This document shows positions 35,056 through 45,394 of a stretch of 64,000 bases of DNA, in pieces. The stretch is taken from positions 23,821,001 through 23,885,000 of the forward strand of contig CM065389.1 of the NCBI GenBank assembly GCA_033060915.1. Reading direction: 5' to 3'. Positions within the stretch are counted from its first letter, which is position 1. Each line of letters opens with the position of its first letter. The notes beneath the pieces are model-generated. The model searched no databases, was not told the DNA's origin, and was given only the letters and a program-made list of their open reading frames with translations. The DNA is from Euryodendron excelsum (taxonomy: Eukaryota; Streptophyta; Magnoliopsida; Ericales; Pentaphylacaceae). The position numbers and the translations under genes are program-made.

Positions 35056-35186
35056 CTTTGAAGTTTTCTGGTGAAAAATAAGCTTTCCGGCAAGAATCCG
35101 GCGACAAGAGCGGCTTCCGACAAGTACTTGATGTCACCCAACACTCCCCCAACAATCCTAGGTTGAAATCTTCCGAAACCCTTCAT
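35056..35186 (-). CDS. Predicted exon 1 of the antisense PMD gene
   Basis: 131 bases from an ATG at 35186-35184 to donor CAAAG|GTTAGT (43 codons and two bases, phase 2). The peptide contains VLGDIKYLSEAALVAGFLP and has no recognised domain. The ORF is open further upstream, but this ATG follows the palindrome array and a leader of about 80 bases. It could instead be untranslated. Confidence 0.45.
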
Positions 35187-35264
35187 AGAGAATCTCGAAC
35201 CAAACTCAAAACTCAAAAATGCAACACTGAAGACGCGACTTGCTCTGTTTGAATGGCCACGGGT

Positions 35265-35370
35265 TGGCGCATGTAGTAGATGCACTAGAATAAATTTAAA
35301 ACGTGCGCATATAATACATGCGCCAAAGTTAAAACATGCTAGGCGCATGTAATACATGCGCTCGGCCCTT
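35265..35370 (-). promoter_or_regulatory. GCGCATGT palindrome array upstream of the antisense gene
   Basis: Three inverted-repeat pairs (GCGCATGTAATACATGCGC, GCGCATATAATACATGCGCC and a mutated GCATGTAGTAGATGC) lie 80-180 bases upstream of the antisense ATG. The same array type precedes the TATA box of family A LTRs, but no clean TATA box is visible here. A degenerate match (CATTCAAACAGAGC, minus) lies where it would be expected. Inference: a promoter module shared with the LTR drives the antisense gene. Confidence 0.55.
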
Positions 35371-35681
35371 CAGCTTCCCGCCAAAATCAGTTTCAAGCTT
35401 CCAAAGGTCCAAATTTGCTCTTAAGGCTTTGTCAAGAGCCGAAAGTCAAGCTTTCAACATTCACTCGCAAGAATTGAATGTCTTGAACTGAACCGTGTCA
35501 AATTGGCAACTCATTTCCTGATCGGAATGTAAAGCTTTTTGAATTCCAAAGCCTTCCAAACTGGTGACCCACGAGAGGTCCCAAAGCATTCTAAGTTCAC
35601 CGGCACATCGTCCCTCCGATCGCCTCGCGACCAAAAAGGGATTCTTACTTTGTTACTTTTCTACCTTCGGCAAACGAAGTC
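35371..35681. other. Short spacer before the polypurine tract
   Basis: 311 bases between the antisense promoter-like array and the polypurine tract. I see no gene or repeat in it. Confidence 0.5.
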
Positions 35682-35694
35682 AGAAAAAGAGGGG
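35682..35694 (+). promoter_or_regulatory. Polypurine tract
   Basis: AGAAAAAGAGGGG followed by TAGA and the LTR start TGTAAGCACCCC at 35699. This is the expected plus-strand primer site of an LTR retrotransposon. Confidence 0.8.
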
Positions 35695-35698
35695 TAGA

Positions 35699-38600
35699 TG
35701 TAAGCACCCCATTTTTGCCTGCTCGACAATCTCCGGCCCGACCGGGTTCGGTTTCCAATGTCACAATACATGCAGGTTCAAGACGAGCCTTACAATCTCC
35801 AATCCAATCGACTGGTCGCTTCACGGGTCCACAAGGACCCGCTGAAGCAATAAGCACCATTATTCTAGGCAGCTTTCCAGATCGGGCGATTCCAAAAACC
35901 AACGCCATCCAGGTAGCTTCCCGGGATTGGGCGATCTTGGGGACCAACACCTTATCAAATTTTAGACGGTTGACTTCTGGCGCCTACTAGCCCGCCAACG
36001 TAGAATGTCCGTCATTGGGTAGTTCTCCGAGACCGGGCATTCTCAGAGATCAACAATTTAGGTAACTTTCTGGGATTAGGCGTTCTCAAGAACCAACACT
36101 ACCCCTACAGGTAGTTCTCTAACACCGGGCGTTCTTAGAGACCAACACCGCACAAGTAATTTTCTGAGACTGGGCAGTCTCAAGAACCAACACCTAAGTC
36201 AACACCGGCGCCTGCTAGCCCGACTCGATAAAAAATGATCAAACCCGCCCTTTGGGCCTGCAAGCACGTTTTGAGAAAGTTCAAAATCTCTCAAAACGAT
36301 AAGTCCATCCTTCCAAAATGTTGTTAAAACATTAGGCGTCCCCCGCACACCATTTGGTCCAAATCCAATCCTATTTCGGCCCACTCCAGTCAAAATGACC
36401 GTTTTGCCCCTAAACACCTCAACACTGCACAAATCCCGCCGAACGGTAAAAGACTCTCCCAAAACCATCTCTAAACAACCCTACACGCTTAACACAACAC
36501 ACCAAACCATTCTTGACCATTTACAGCCATTAACGGTCAAAATGACCGTTTTGCCCTGAAACGGCACCGACCTTGGGATTTCGCGCAAAGGTTTCACCAT
36601 ACACCCTTGTTTAACCCGAGGAGGACCCTACGACACTAAACTCACATGACTCGATAAAATTCCCTTGGAGCGTCTCGCAGACGCTTCGCCTAAATTGTCT
36701 TTTCCCCCGATTCCCTAGTTATAACGCACCGTCAACTGACTTGAGAAATACGTAAATCAGGGAATTCTCAAAGACTCGTTCATAGATCTTTCCATCGACA
36801 TTGCTCGATCGGATAGATCGCTTCCTGAAGTCCTCTATCGTACGATGCGAAAACTACAACTTTCAGTAGCCCCTAGAGTGTCTCGCAGACGCTCTGCCAA
36901 GGTTGACTTTTTCTCCGATTCTCGAATCAAAACACACCGCCAAACGACTTAAGAAATATGTGAATCTAGGAATTCCCAAAAGTATTTCCAGAGTACTTTC
37001 CATCGGTACGGTCCGATCGAAAGGATCGCTTCCCTAAGGCCTCAATCACACGAAACGAAAACAACTACTTTTGAACACCCTCGGAGCATATCACAGACGC
37101 TCTAAAACATGTCCTTTTTAGCACACTTCCCGAGACGATATCCCATGCTTCCAAACACAATTCAAACTTTTCAAAAACATGAAAGTTCACGAGAAACCCT
37201 AAGAGCTCGTTTGATTGACCGGACTGACAAGGAGTCCTGGGACTAATTGTCCTGGGATTGATAATTCTGGGACTAATAGTACCAAGTAATTGTCTAGTCT
37301 CATGTTTGTTTGCACATAGGATAAATGATCGGACTAATCTTACAACTATAAGAAATGACCGTATTACCCCTCACTATATATTATTAGCCTATAATATAAA
37401 TAATATAATCATATATATATGCATCAAATAATATAATAGTATAATATTATAAGCAAATCAAGTACATTATGTAACATTAAATAATTTAACTATAATACAA
37501 TATATATAATATTATAATAAAATATAATATTATAGGCTAAAGAAATAATAATATAATATTAGAATCTAGGACAAGTATATTATATTATAAAAAATACATA
37601 TATATTATTAATATTATATTATAGTACTTTATTATAATATATTATAATGTAAATTAATATTGTATACTTGCTATATATTATGTTATAGTATGTATTTGTC
37701 ATATATTGTAATGTAAAATAATATATAATAGTATGTCATACAAATTTATACATATAAAATACTAATATATAATAATATATTATATAATATTATATTATTA
37801 TAATGGAATATAAAGAGTATAATATGTGATATACAACATATAATAATGTTATATAATATTTTATAAATGTAATATTACCATATTCTAATATATTATAATA
37901 GAATATTATATACAATAATGTATTACGTATATAATATTTTAAAATATAATATTATACAATATTACCGTATTTTAATATTTATAATGTAATATAACATAAC
38001 ATAAAATATATAATATATGTTGATTAGGGGTAGGTAAGTCATTTCAATCTTATCCCTCTTCACCTTAGTCCTAGGATTAGCAAACCCACCCACCCCCCCC
38101 CCCCCCCCGGGCGGAATTAGCTAAGAACTAATATGTGGTACTAGTAGTCCAATTCGAACTGTTAGTCCCGGCTCCATTTGGAAATCAAACATGGGACAAG
38201 CTAGGACTCGCAGTCCAATCCGACCTTGTCCCACGAATCAAACATGCCCTAAGAGATTTCCCCAAAACCTTCCCGATTGGCTTAATTACCGAGACAAAGT
38301 TTGGACGAGCCTTCCTAGTGATGGAGCGTATGCTACATGCGCTCAAATTTTGATCAGATCGACCAACTTTCGATCAACAGTCGAGATTTAACCAGTACAT
38401 AGGGTGCCACGTGTCATTCTAGCAATAGAACAGTACATGCACATGTCCTACATGCGCCAGGTCAAATTTTGGCCATACGCATGTAGCACATGCACCAGGC
38501 CTATTCCAGATTGCCTATAAATACCAGACCACCCCTTTGCATATGGCAACTCCGATTTCTGATGCGAAGCTCTACTAAAGTCACTCCAAAACTGCAAATC

Positions 38601-38939
38601 TCTATACACACTTCATCCCTCCAACACTTAGGTTAGATTCCACCATCCCCAAGCCTATATACTTCACATATAAAGCCTTAGACACCATCAAACACTCCCC
38701 ACCAACCCTCTAAGCCTTCTTGAAGTCATTCAAGCTACAATCAAAGCATCTTTGGAAGACTACAAGTGTGTTGAAGGCAAAAAGTGATATCTCTTTGACA
38801 TTTGTGTCTTCCCGCACTCTTCTCTTCTCCCTCCTAGTCGCACTTGTCCTTCTAGGAAGATGAGTTCTAATGACAGAGTTCCGTGCTTTTTGTCTCCAAG
38901 TCGAAAGGACCTTGGACACTCAAAAACCGGGGCGCGACA
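35699..38939 (+). repeat. Family A 3' LTR, with a MITE insertion and a ~2.5-kb deletion
   Basis: It runs from TGTAAGCACCCC to GGGGCGCGACA and is followed by CTTAT (38940-38944), matching the duplication before 735. It contains ~50-bp repeats (36010-36200), TGACCGTTTTGCC blocks, a MITE (37203-38249), GCGCATGT-like palindromes (38430-38500) and a TATA box (38516-38523). At 38833-38837 it jumps from the position equivalent to 2869 in copy 1 directly to the final ~100 bp. The missing part includes the minisatellites. Confidence 0.9.
37203..38249. mobile_element. PIF/Harbinger (Tourist-like) non-autonomous element
   Basis: A 1047-bp insertion in the 3' LTR flanked by TAA (37200-37202, 38250-38252). 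The termini are GAGCTCGTTTGATT and, reversed, GGGCATGTTTGATT. TAA duplications and GGGC-TGTTTG-like ends are typical of the PIF/Harbinger superfamily. The interior is very AT-rich (about 37370-38020), with a C-run at 38090-38108. It has no transposase ORF. Confidence 0.75.
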
Positions 38940-38944
38940 CTTAT

Positions 38945-39230
38945 GTACCTGTGCCTTCCTCTTTCTCAGAATTATATCTTTTGCACCGACAAATCTCCCA
39001 TGTTTCAGACGTGCTTTAGACTTATTTGCTACTATATTAGCATATTGTCCTACAAGGACATTAATACATTCTGGGATATTAGTAGTTAGTATATATGATT
39101 TAGTTATTTTCTTTGTGTCGGTAAACACATCAGTTAATTGATTTGCAATCGTCTGTAAATAAATAATCCTTTGAACTTCTGATACACATTAATTTATTTG
39201 TGAATCAATATAAGATACCGTGGAAGCATT
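38945..39230 (-). pseudogene. Copia pol linker between integrase and RT (upstream half)
   Basis: The minus strand gives FTDTKKITKSYILTTNIP, then a Lys/Arg-rich RLKHGRFVGAKDIILRKRK segment, which is the conserved basic linker of this copia type. It is cut at 38944 by the Tat-like insertion; the continuation is at 734. Confidence 0.75.
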
Positions 39231-39581
39231 CTAATTGATCTCATGCTGTTTTTTTAGTTGTGTCTTATTTTCTCTTAATGGTGAAAAAAGTGTCTCATCA
39301 AAATGACAATCCGCAAAACGTACAGTGAATACATCCTCTGTTAAAGGTTCAAGATATCTAATAATAAATGGATAATCAAACTCAATATAAATCCCAAGTC
39401 GACGTTGGGTACCCATCTTAGTACTTTGTGGTGGCACAATTGGTACACATACAGCACAACCAAAAACTCTTAGATGTGAAATATTTGGTTGTTAACCAAA
39501 AACAAGCTGTAATGGTGAATATTCATGGTAAGCAGTGAGTCGAACATGGACTAATGATGCAGTATACAATATGGCATGTCC
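39231..39581 (-). pseudogene. Copia integrase C-terminal region
   Basis: The minus strand carries TKMGTQRRLGIYIEFDYPFI, then IRYLEPLTEDVFTVRFADCH, the conserved stretch after the integrase core of plant copia elements. Between 39581 and 39480 the frame shifts and a stop interrupts it (39495-39497 region). Confidence 0.75.
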
Positions 39582-40064
39582 TCAAGCAGAGACAGGTAAT
39601 TTTATTTTCATAAGTAAATGTCGAGCTATAAGCTGAAGGCATTTAATAAAAGATTCAGTTAAACTATTTTGTGTGTGTGTGTGTGCAATAGGATGTTCAA
39701 CATCAATTCCTATGAACATGCTATAATCATCAATAGCTTGAGATGTAAACTCACTAGCATTATCCAGTCGTATTGATTTAATCGGGTGATCTGAAAACTG
39801 TATTCGTAATCTGATGATTTGAGCAAGAAGCTTAGCAGATACAAAGTTATAAGTAGAAAGTAAATAAATATGTAACCATCGAGTGAATGCATCTATTAAA
39901 ACCTTAAAATAACAAAATGGTCCACATGGTGGGTGTATCGGCCCACATATATCCCCCTGAATTCTTTGTAAAAAGGTTAGGGATTCAGCTATTACTTTTG
40001 AAGGAGATGGGCTCACAATTAATTTTTGTTCTGAATAAGTGGGACATGTATAATCACTTAACAA
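39582..40064 (-). pseudogene. Copia integrase core
   Basis: An open stretch of 160 codons with the D,D,E core intact: D in GDICGPIHPP, D in IRLDNASEFTS, and E in NSLTESFIKCLQ. The preceding DYTCPTYSEQKL matches the HHCC-linked region but lacks one Cys (CPTY in place of CPTC). The core inserts copia cDNA into host DNA. It is the best preserved part of the element, but the surrounding frames are broken, so no functional polyprotein is expected. Confidence 0.85.
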
Positions 40065-40753
40065 AATAATCTTTTGGTTATTAGTGAATGCCCATAAGAG
40101 TTCTCAATTATTCGACGCGTCATCGTTGATCCCAGTTGACCAAGACGATCATGTTATAGTATAAAATTCTTTGAGTCAAAACACTTCTGGTGCATCACTT
40201 CAAGTAATCCCATAATTCTTATAGTTGTATAATATAATCCAAAAGATAAGGTAACAAGTTTTTCTAATATATGCTTCTGGCATAAAATAATAGAAGTAAT
40301 GTAAAGATATTTTTTATTATCTTCATTTGTTGTCTCTATATGATACCCATTACTACGTATATCTTTAAAACTGAACAAATTCCTTGTAGCTCTAGTTGAA
40401 TACATAGTATCATCAATATAAAGTTTCGTTCCTTTTGGCAATAATATATTGGCTCTTCTGGAATCTTCAATTATCTTTGTAGTGTCAAATATTGTCTTAA
40501 TGTTATTTTCGGCAAATGTTAAACTGACAAAATATTTTCTCTTGAAGAATTGTATAGGTTATTGCACTATCTGCTAGACATATATCCCCATCGTTCACCT
40601 TTGGAAGCTATTAATGTTTTGATAGATTCTATGCCTCTATACAAAATATTAAAATTGCTTATCTATAAGGAAACGAAAATATTCATTTAAAGAAACATGC
40701 TTAGAAAAATATTACAAATGATGACAATAAACTTAAAAGAACAAGAACATAAA
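40065..40753 (-). pseudogene. Copia protease and pre-integrase region, broken
   Basis: In order on the minus strand: DICLADSAITYTILQ (protease active-site region with DSA in place of the usual DSG or DTG), a frameshifted gap, LPKGTKLYIDDTMYSTRATR then NLFSFKDIRSNGYHIET (the region before integrase), and a degenerate zinc-binding segment around 40150-40065. Several stops are present. The 95-codon open piece at 40154-40441 belongs here. Confidence 0.75.
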
Positions 40754-41092
40754 TTAGTTGGTGTAGACATTTTCATCACCAATTAAGTGATCTATTTTTT
40801 CATCACGATCTTCAAAGAAATCTGAAACATTAAGGTAAGTGATTTCTACTGAGTCATCAAAGTTTGTAAAATTTATTTCAACATTTTTTCCTTTATCTTT
40901 TGTTGATGCTTGGTAAAGATTCACTAATGGTTTGAACGTATGACAGGTATGTGACCAATGTCCTTTTATACAACACCTATAACAAATATCTTCATAATTT
41001 TTAGGAGGTTAATTCGGTAAATCTTTTTCCTTTTCTTATTTTGTTTCAGAGTTGTTCTACGAGTTATTCCACTACTGGTGGTGTGTTGTAGT
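40754..41092 (-). pseudogene. Copia gag, C-terminal part with CCHC knuckle
   Basis: The minus strand reads PPKNYEDICYRCCIKGHWSH and TCHTF, giving a complete C-x2-C-x4-H-x4-C knuckle. VNLYQASTKDKGKNVEINF and VSDFFEDRDEKIDHLIGDEN follow, and a TAA at 40756-40754. It is separated from the rest of gag by solo LTRs Y and X (41098-45389). The knuckle binds genomic RNA during packaging. Confidence 0.8.
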
Positions 41093-41934
41093 ATATTTGT
41101 TGGCCCAAGTAGGCAACCCAAGAGAGGGGTGAATTGAATTTTATAGAATTTATATCAAACAATGCAACTAAAAAATGATTAAGTAATATAACAGTGACTA
41201 ATCAAAGTATAACTCAAACAAACAAATTATAAATCAAACAATAGAATGCAATACAAGCAGGTATTGTGAGCAAAGTGGAAAAACAGAGTAAGAAATGAAC
41301 AACACTAGATTTACAGAAGTTCGGCCAAATCTTGTCTACGTCCTCTCTTCTTTGATTCCCTCGAAGGTATTACACTATATAAAATCCTTTACACAGTTGC
41401 TAGTTTTGCTCCAAGTGCCTTACTCACTCTTACAAGAGCTCTTCCCCAAGCTCTCAAAACCCAAAAGATTTTGTCCAAGCTTTTCTCAAACTTACGAGTG
41501 ATTTTGTCCAAGCTTCACTCAAACTTACAAGTGATTTTTTCCAAGCTTCACTAAAACTTACAAGTGTTTGTCCCAAGCTACACTCAAACTCACAAGTGTT
41601 TTTCTCAAGAACACTCAAACTCAAAAATTTACAAATCCATCCAACAATAGATGAAGGTTTTACAATAAATAACTCTCTCTCAAAGAGTAGATAAATAAAT
41701 TTTTAGCTCACTTAAGAACACTCCAAATGAATAAAAACATAGTATAAGATGTATGAGATGAAATCTCACTTTATAGCACTTAATCTTGTGTTCTTCTCTT
41801 GTTCTTCTACTACATATATGTGTTGGGGATCTTCTATATATAGCCTTGAGTTGATTTTAGCTGTTAGTGGTGGATGGAAGACCATTTGATATGAAAACGG
41901 TAAAGTATAACGTTCAAAAATAGAGCCGTTGCTA

Positions 41935-42190
41935 TCAATGAGTCGACTCTTTTGCTGCAGGGGTCGACTCTTTTTATGTTTCAGTAGATTTTTCAAGGCT
42001 CTGTCCAAAAGGGTCGAATCCTAAGTGGTAGGGGTCGACTCATTTGGCCTGATTCTCAAATTTTAACTCTCTGTCTCAATGAGTCGACTCTTTTGGAGTG
42101 AGGGGTCAACTCTTTTGGCCTGAAACTGTAAAATCAACTCTCTGTCTGAATGAGTCAACTCCTGAGCTTGAGGGGTCGACTCTTTTTAGC
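41935..42190. repeat. GAGTCGACTC-rich array in LTR Y
   Basis: Repeated GAGTCGACTCTTTT and GGGGTCGACTCTTTT units at irregular spacing. GAGTCGACTC is a perfect 10-bp palindrome. The array lies just upstream of the TATA box when read on the minus strand. The equivalent in X is at 43700-43945. Confidence 0.7.
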
Positions 42191-42889
42191 AAAGTCCTTA
42201 ACTTTTATAATATTTCTTCAATCTTCTTCAATGTCTTCAAGCTCTTTAAAGATCATCCAAATAAGGTTTCTAAGGCTTGAAAGGACTTTTTCAAGGCATG
42301 TTGACTTCAAGAACAACTTCAACTCTTCAAGATGAAATCAATTCACTTTTTATTATATTTAGAGTTCTTCAATCAACATCACTTCTTCCATTTATCCAAG
42401 TCTTCTTCAAAATCTTCAAGAGAGCTTCTTAGACTTGAGATTTCTTTTCTTCAACTGAACTTTTATGTTTATTTGAACTTCTTCAATTTCTTTACTTGAT
42501 CTTCATCAACTTGATTTCTTCTATAACTTCTTCCAACTATTCAAAACTTCAATATAATCTTCAATGAAACTTCCAACTTTTATGATTTCTTATTAATACT
42601 TTCAAGACATCTTCAAATCTTCCAAGGTGAGCTTCCATGTCTTGTAAGAGTCATCTAAATGAGGTTGTAATTATGAGATTGCTGAATGTATCAACTCATC
42701 ATACTTCATCAACCTTTGATCCTTCCTGACAAGCTTCTCAACACAAGTTCTTCAATATCTTCCAATGTGATAAGTAGAAACTTACTCCCCGTTTTTTTGT
42801 GCTTTATATCTCAAAGCATACAAGTTTTTGCTCCCCCTTTCTTATGCAATTGGTGCTTTAGTGGATTGATATAGGTATGAGGATCGAGG

Positions 42890-45142
42890 TGTTAGCCCAA
42901 GAAGGCAATCCAAGAGGGGGGTGAATTGGGTTTCATAAAATTTATATCAAACAATGCGACTAAAAACAATTTAAGTAATGTAGCAGTGAGCAATCAAACT
43001 AATAACTAAGCAAGCAAATAATAAGATGCAATGCAAGGAAGTAATATGAGCAAAGAGATGAAGAACACCAGATTTATAGAAGTTCGGCCAAACCTTGCCT
43101 ACGTCCTCTCTTCCTCGATCCTCTCGAAGGTATTCCACTATGTAAACTTTCCTTACACAGCTGCTAGTTTTTCTCCAAGTGCCTAGCTCACTCTTACAAG
43201 AGCTCTTACCCATGCTCTCAAAACCCAAGAGATTTTGTCTAAGCTTCTCTCAAACTTACGAGTGATTTTGTCCAAGCTTCACTCAAACTGACAAGTGTTT
43301 TTCCCAAGCTACAGCCAAACTCACAAGTGTTTTTCTCAAGAACACTCAAACTCACAAGTGTTTTTCTCAAAAACACTCAAACTCATCAGTTTACAAACTC
43401 ACCCAATAATAGATGAAGGTTGTACAATGAATAACTCTCTCTAAAAGAGTAGATAAATAAATTTTCAGCTCACTTAAGAACCCCCCCAAATGAATTAAAA
43501 TAGTGTATAAGATGTAGCAGATGAAATTTCACTTGTAGCTCTTAATCTTGTGTTCTTCTCATGTTCTTCTTACCCCAATATGTGTTGGGGATCTTGTATA
43601 TATAGCCTTGAATCTATTTTAGCTGTTAGAGAAGTATGGGAGTGGTTTTGGTGGCAGATCGCACCATTAGTCCTATCAGAAAATATAGTCGTTGGTGTCG
43701 GCAGTCGACTTATTTGCCTCAGGAGTCGACTCTTTTTGTATTTCAGTAGATTTTTCAAGGCTCTACCCAAATGAGTCGACTCTTTTGTGCCAGGGGTCGA
43801 CTCTTTTTGTCTGAAACTGCAAAATCAACTCTCTATTTGAATGAGTCGACTCTTTTAGAGTGAGGGGTCAACTCTTTTGATGTTCCATCAGATTGTCAGC
43901 CTCTGTTTGAATGAGTAGACTCTTTTGCTTGAGGGGTCGACTCTTTTTAGGAAAATCCTTAACTTTTGCAATACTTCTTCAATCTTCTTCAATATCTTCA
44001 AGCTCTTTAAGGAACATCCAACTAAGGTTTCTAAGGCTTGAAAAGACTTCTTCAAGGCATGTTGACTTCAAGAACGCCTTCAACTCTTCAAGATGAAATC
44101 AATTCACTTTTGATTACATTCAGAGTTCTTCAATCAACATTATTTCTTCCATTGATCCAACTCTTCTTCAAAATCTTCAAGAGAGCTTCCAAGACTTGAG
44201 ATTTCTTTTCTTCAATTGATCTTTCATGCTTATTTGAATATCTTTAATCTCTTTATTTGATCTTCATCAAATTGATTTCTTCTAGGATTCTTTAATCAAT
44301 ATAACTTCTTCTATCTATTCAAAACTTCAACATAATCTTCAATGAAGCTTCCAACTTTTGTGATTTCTCATCAATACTTTCAAGACATCTTCAAATCTTC
44401 AAGGTGATTGTAAGATTCATCTAAATGAGATTGCAACTATGAGATTGCTGAATGTGTCAACTCATCATACTCATTGTCTCCATTGTTTTCTTGACAAGCT
44501 TCTCACCACAAGTTCTTCAATATCTTCAATGTGACAAGTTCTCCATTGTTACTTGACAAGCTTCAACTTGTTGCTCCCCCTTTCTTTTATGCTTTATGCC
44601 TCAATGCATTTTCCAAATTTATAGTAGAAAAATCAACCAATTTAGAAGTTCATAGCATACATGATGATATAGTGGACTTAATATGTCCATGAGGATCGAG
44701 GGTCTTCATAGTGAAGTGTAAACCATATTTGTATGGTGCCAGCTCTTCGGTCTTCAAGTCTACTTAAAATCCTTTGTTGTATTTGCACTTCTATTTGTAC
44801 TTTAGTCTTCAAGAATCGATTCCATGTTAACTTGAATACTCTTCAAATAATCTTGCTTGAGCGCTTTGCTTCTTTGAATGACTCTTGAATCATCATAAGA
44901 TCTTCAGTCACTTGCATCCTTTTTTTTTTAATACTTGTTGAACTCCTTAAGCATCTTCAATCTCTTCAAGAATAAGATTGCCTAAGTAATCTTCTTGTTT
45001 GATACTCAACCGATCAACTCAATTATTTTCTTGTTATCAAATGATTATAATCTAACATGCACACTTAATTGAAATCATTAGATAACAACCACATGGTTTT
45101 GTTATAATCAAAATCAGCATGGGGATTAACCTTGAGTCAACA
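42890..45142 (-). mobile_element. Solo LTR X, inserted in Y
   Basis: 2253 bp from TGTTAGCCCAAG to CTTGAGTCAACA with a perfect CGAGG duplication (42885-42889, 45143-45147). It belongs to the same family as Y; the halves of Y rejoin as GAGGATCGAGG|GTCTTCATAG, which X itself still shows intact at 44693. It holds a TATATATA box (minus, 43604-43597) and a GAGTCGACTC array (43700-43945). Confidence 0.92.
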
Positions 45143-45394
45143 CGAGGGTCTTCATAGTGAATAAGTTGGCCATTGATGTTGCCAAACATATGCATATCCA
45201 AACTTTATCTCTTCAAGGATAAGATTACCTAAGTAATCTTCTTGTTGGATACTCTACCAATTAGCTCAATTATTTTCTTGTTATTAAAAGGTTATAATCT
45301 AACCTGCACACTCAATTGAAATCATTAAATAACAACTACATGGTTTTGTTATCATCAAAATCAACATAGAAATCAACTTTGAGTCAACAGTATT

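Larger units (their letters stand above)
31587..35186 (-). pseudogene. Antisense plant-mobile-domain gene, three exons
   Basis: Read on the minus strand. Exon 1 runs 35186-35056 (starts MKGFGRFQPRIV, ends TRKLQR), with donor CAAAG|GTTAGT at 35055. Intron 1 is ~2.1 kb and ends TTTTTTAG at 32955. Exon 2 (32954-31735) begins G|ATGCCAGAGG; the join is in frame (KLQR then MPEAGGDG). Exon 2 first gives a Ser/Arg/Gly-rich region, then a globular part with WWSYEYLSVRR, GDAFPRATRWARQQ, FVALRANLELLRPRDVTWAPY and GPVSWETYLRERHW, which I read as a plant mobile domain, then a coiled coil (EEEYLAACKARDQYRAEVEA). Intron 2 is 97 bp (31734-31638), with GTATGT, a 20-T tract and TACAG. Exon 3 ends at a TAG at 31589-31587. 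One stop near 32675 and one frameshift near 32420-32480 break this copy. PMD proteins occur in plant nuclear factors (MAIN, MAIL1) and in transposons. Exon structure is inferred from sequence only. Confidence 0.6.
735..38939 (+). mobile_element. Tat/Ogre-like non-autonomous Ty3/gypsy element with nested insertions
   Basis: It starts TGGAAGCACCCC and ends GGGGCGCGACA, with a perfect 5-bp target duplication CTTAT on both sides. Inside are LTRs at the left, a primer-binding site at 20993, a gag pseudogene, an antisense PMD gene, a polypurine tract at 35682-35694 and a 3' LTR at 35699. The gag type, the very long LTRs and the PBS motif are those I associate with the Tat/Ogre lineage. No protease, RT, RNase H or integrase was found between gag and the 3' LTR, so replication would need pol from a related autonomous element. 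After removing nested elements the internal region is roughly 9.9 kb. The left side holds two LTR copies rather than one. Confidence 0.85.
41098..45389 (-). mobile_element. Solo LTR Y (copia type) with solo LTR X nested in it
   Basis: On the plus strand it runs TGTTGGCCCAAG to GAGTCAACA, so TGTTG...CAACA ends. The flanks are ATATT (41093-41097) and GTATT (45390-45394), a duplication with one mismatch. Read on the minus strand it begins TGTTGACTCAAAGTTGATTT and ends CTTGGGCCAACA, a style I associate with SIRE/Maximus-like copia LTRs. The net length without X is about 2.0 kb. A TATATATA box (minus) lies at 41842-41835 and a GAGTCGACTC-rich array at 41935-42190. Confidence 0.85.

Noticed and set aside
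38090..38110. Long C-run in the MITE as an assembly error
   Set aside because: It cannot be judged from the sequence alone. The flanks are consistent with a single element, so it was left as is.
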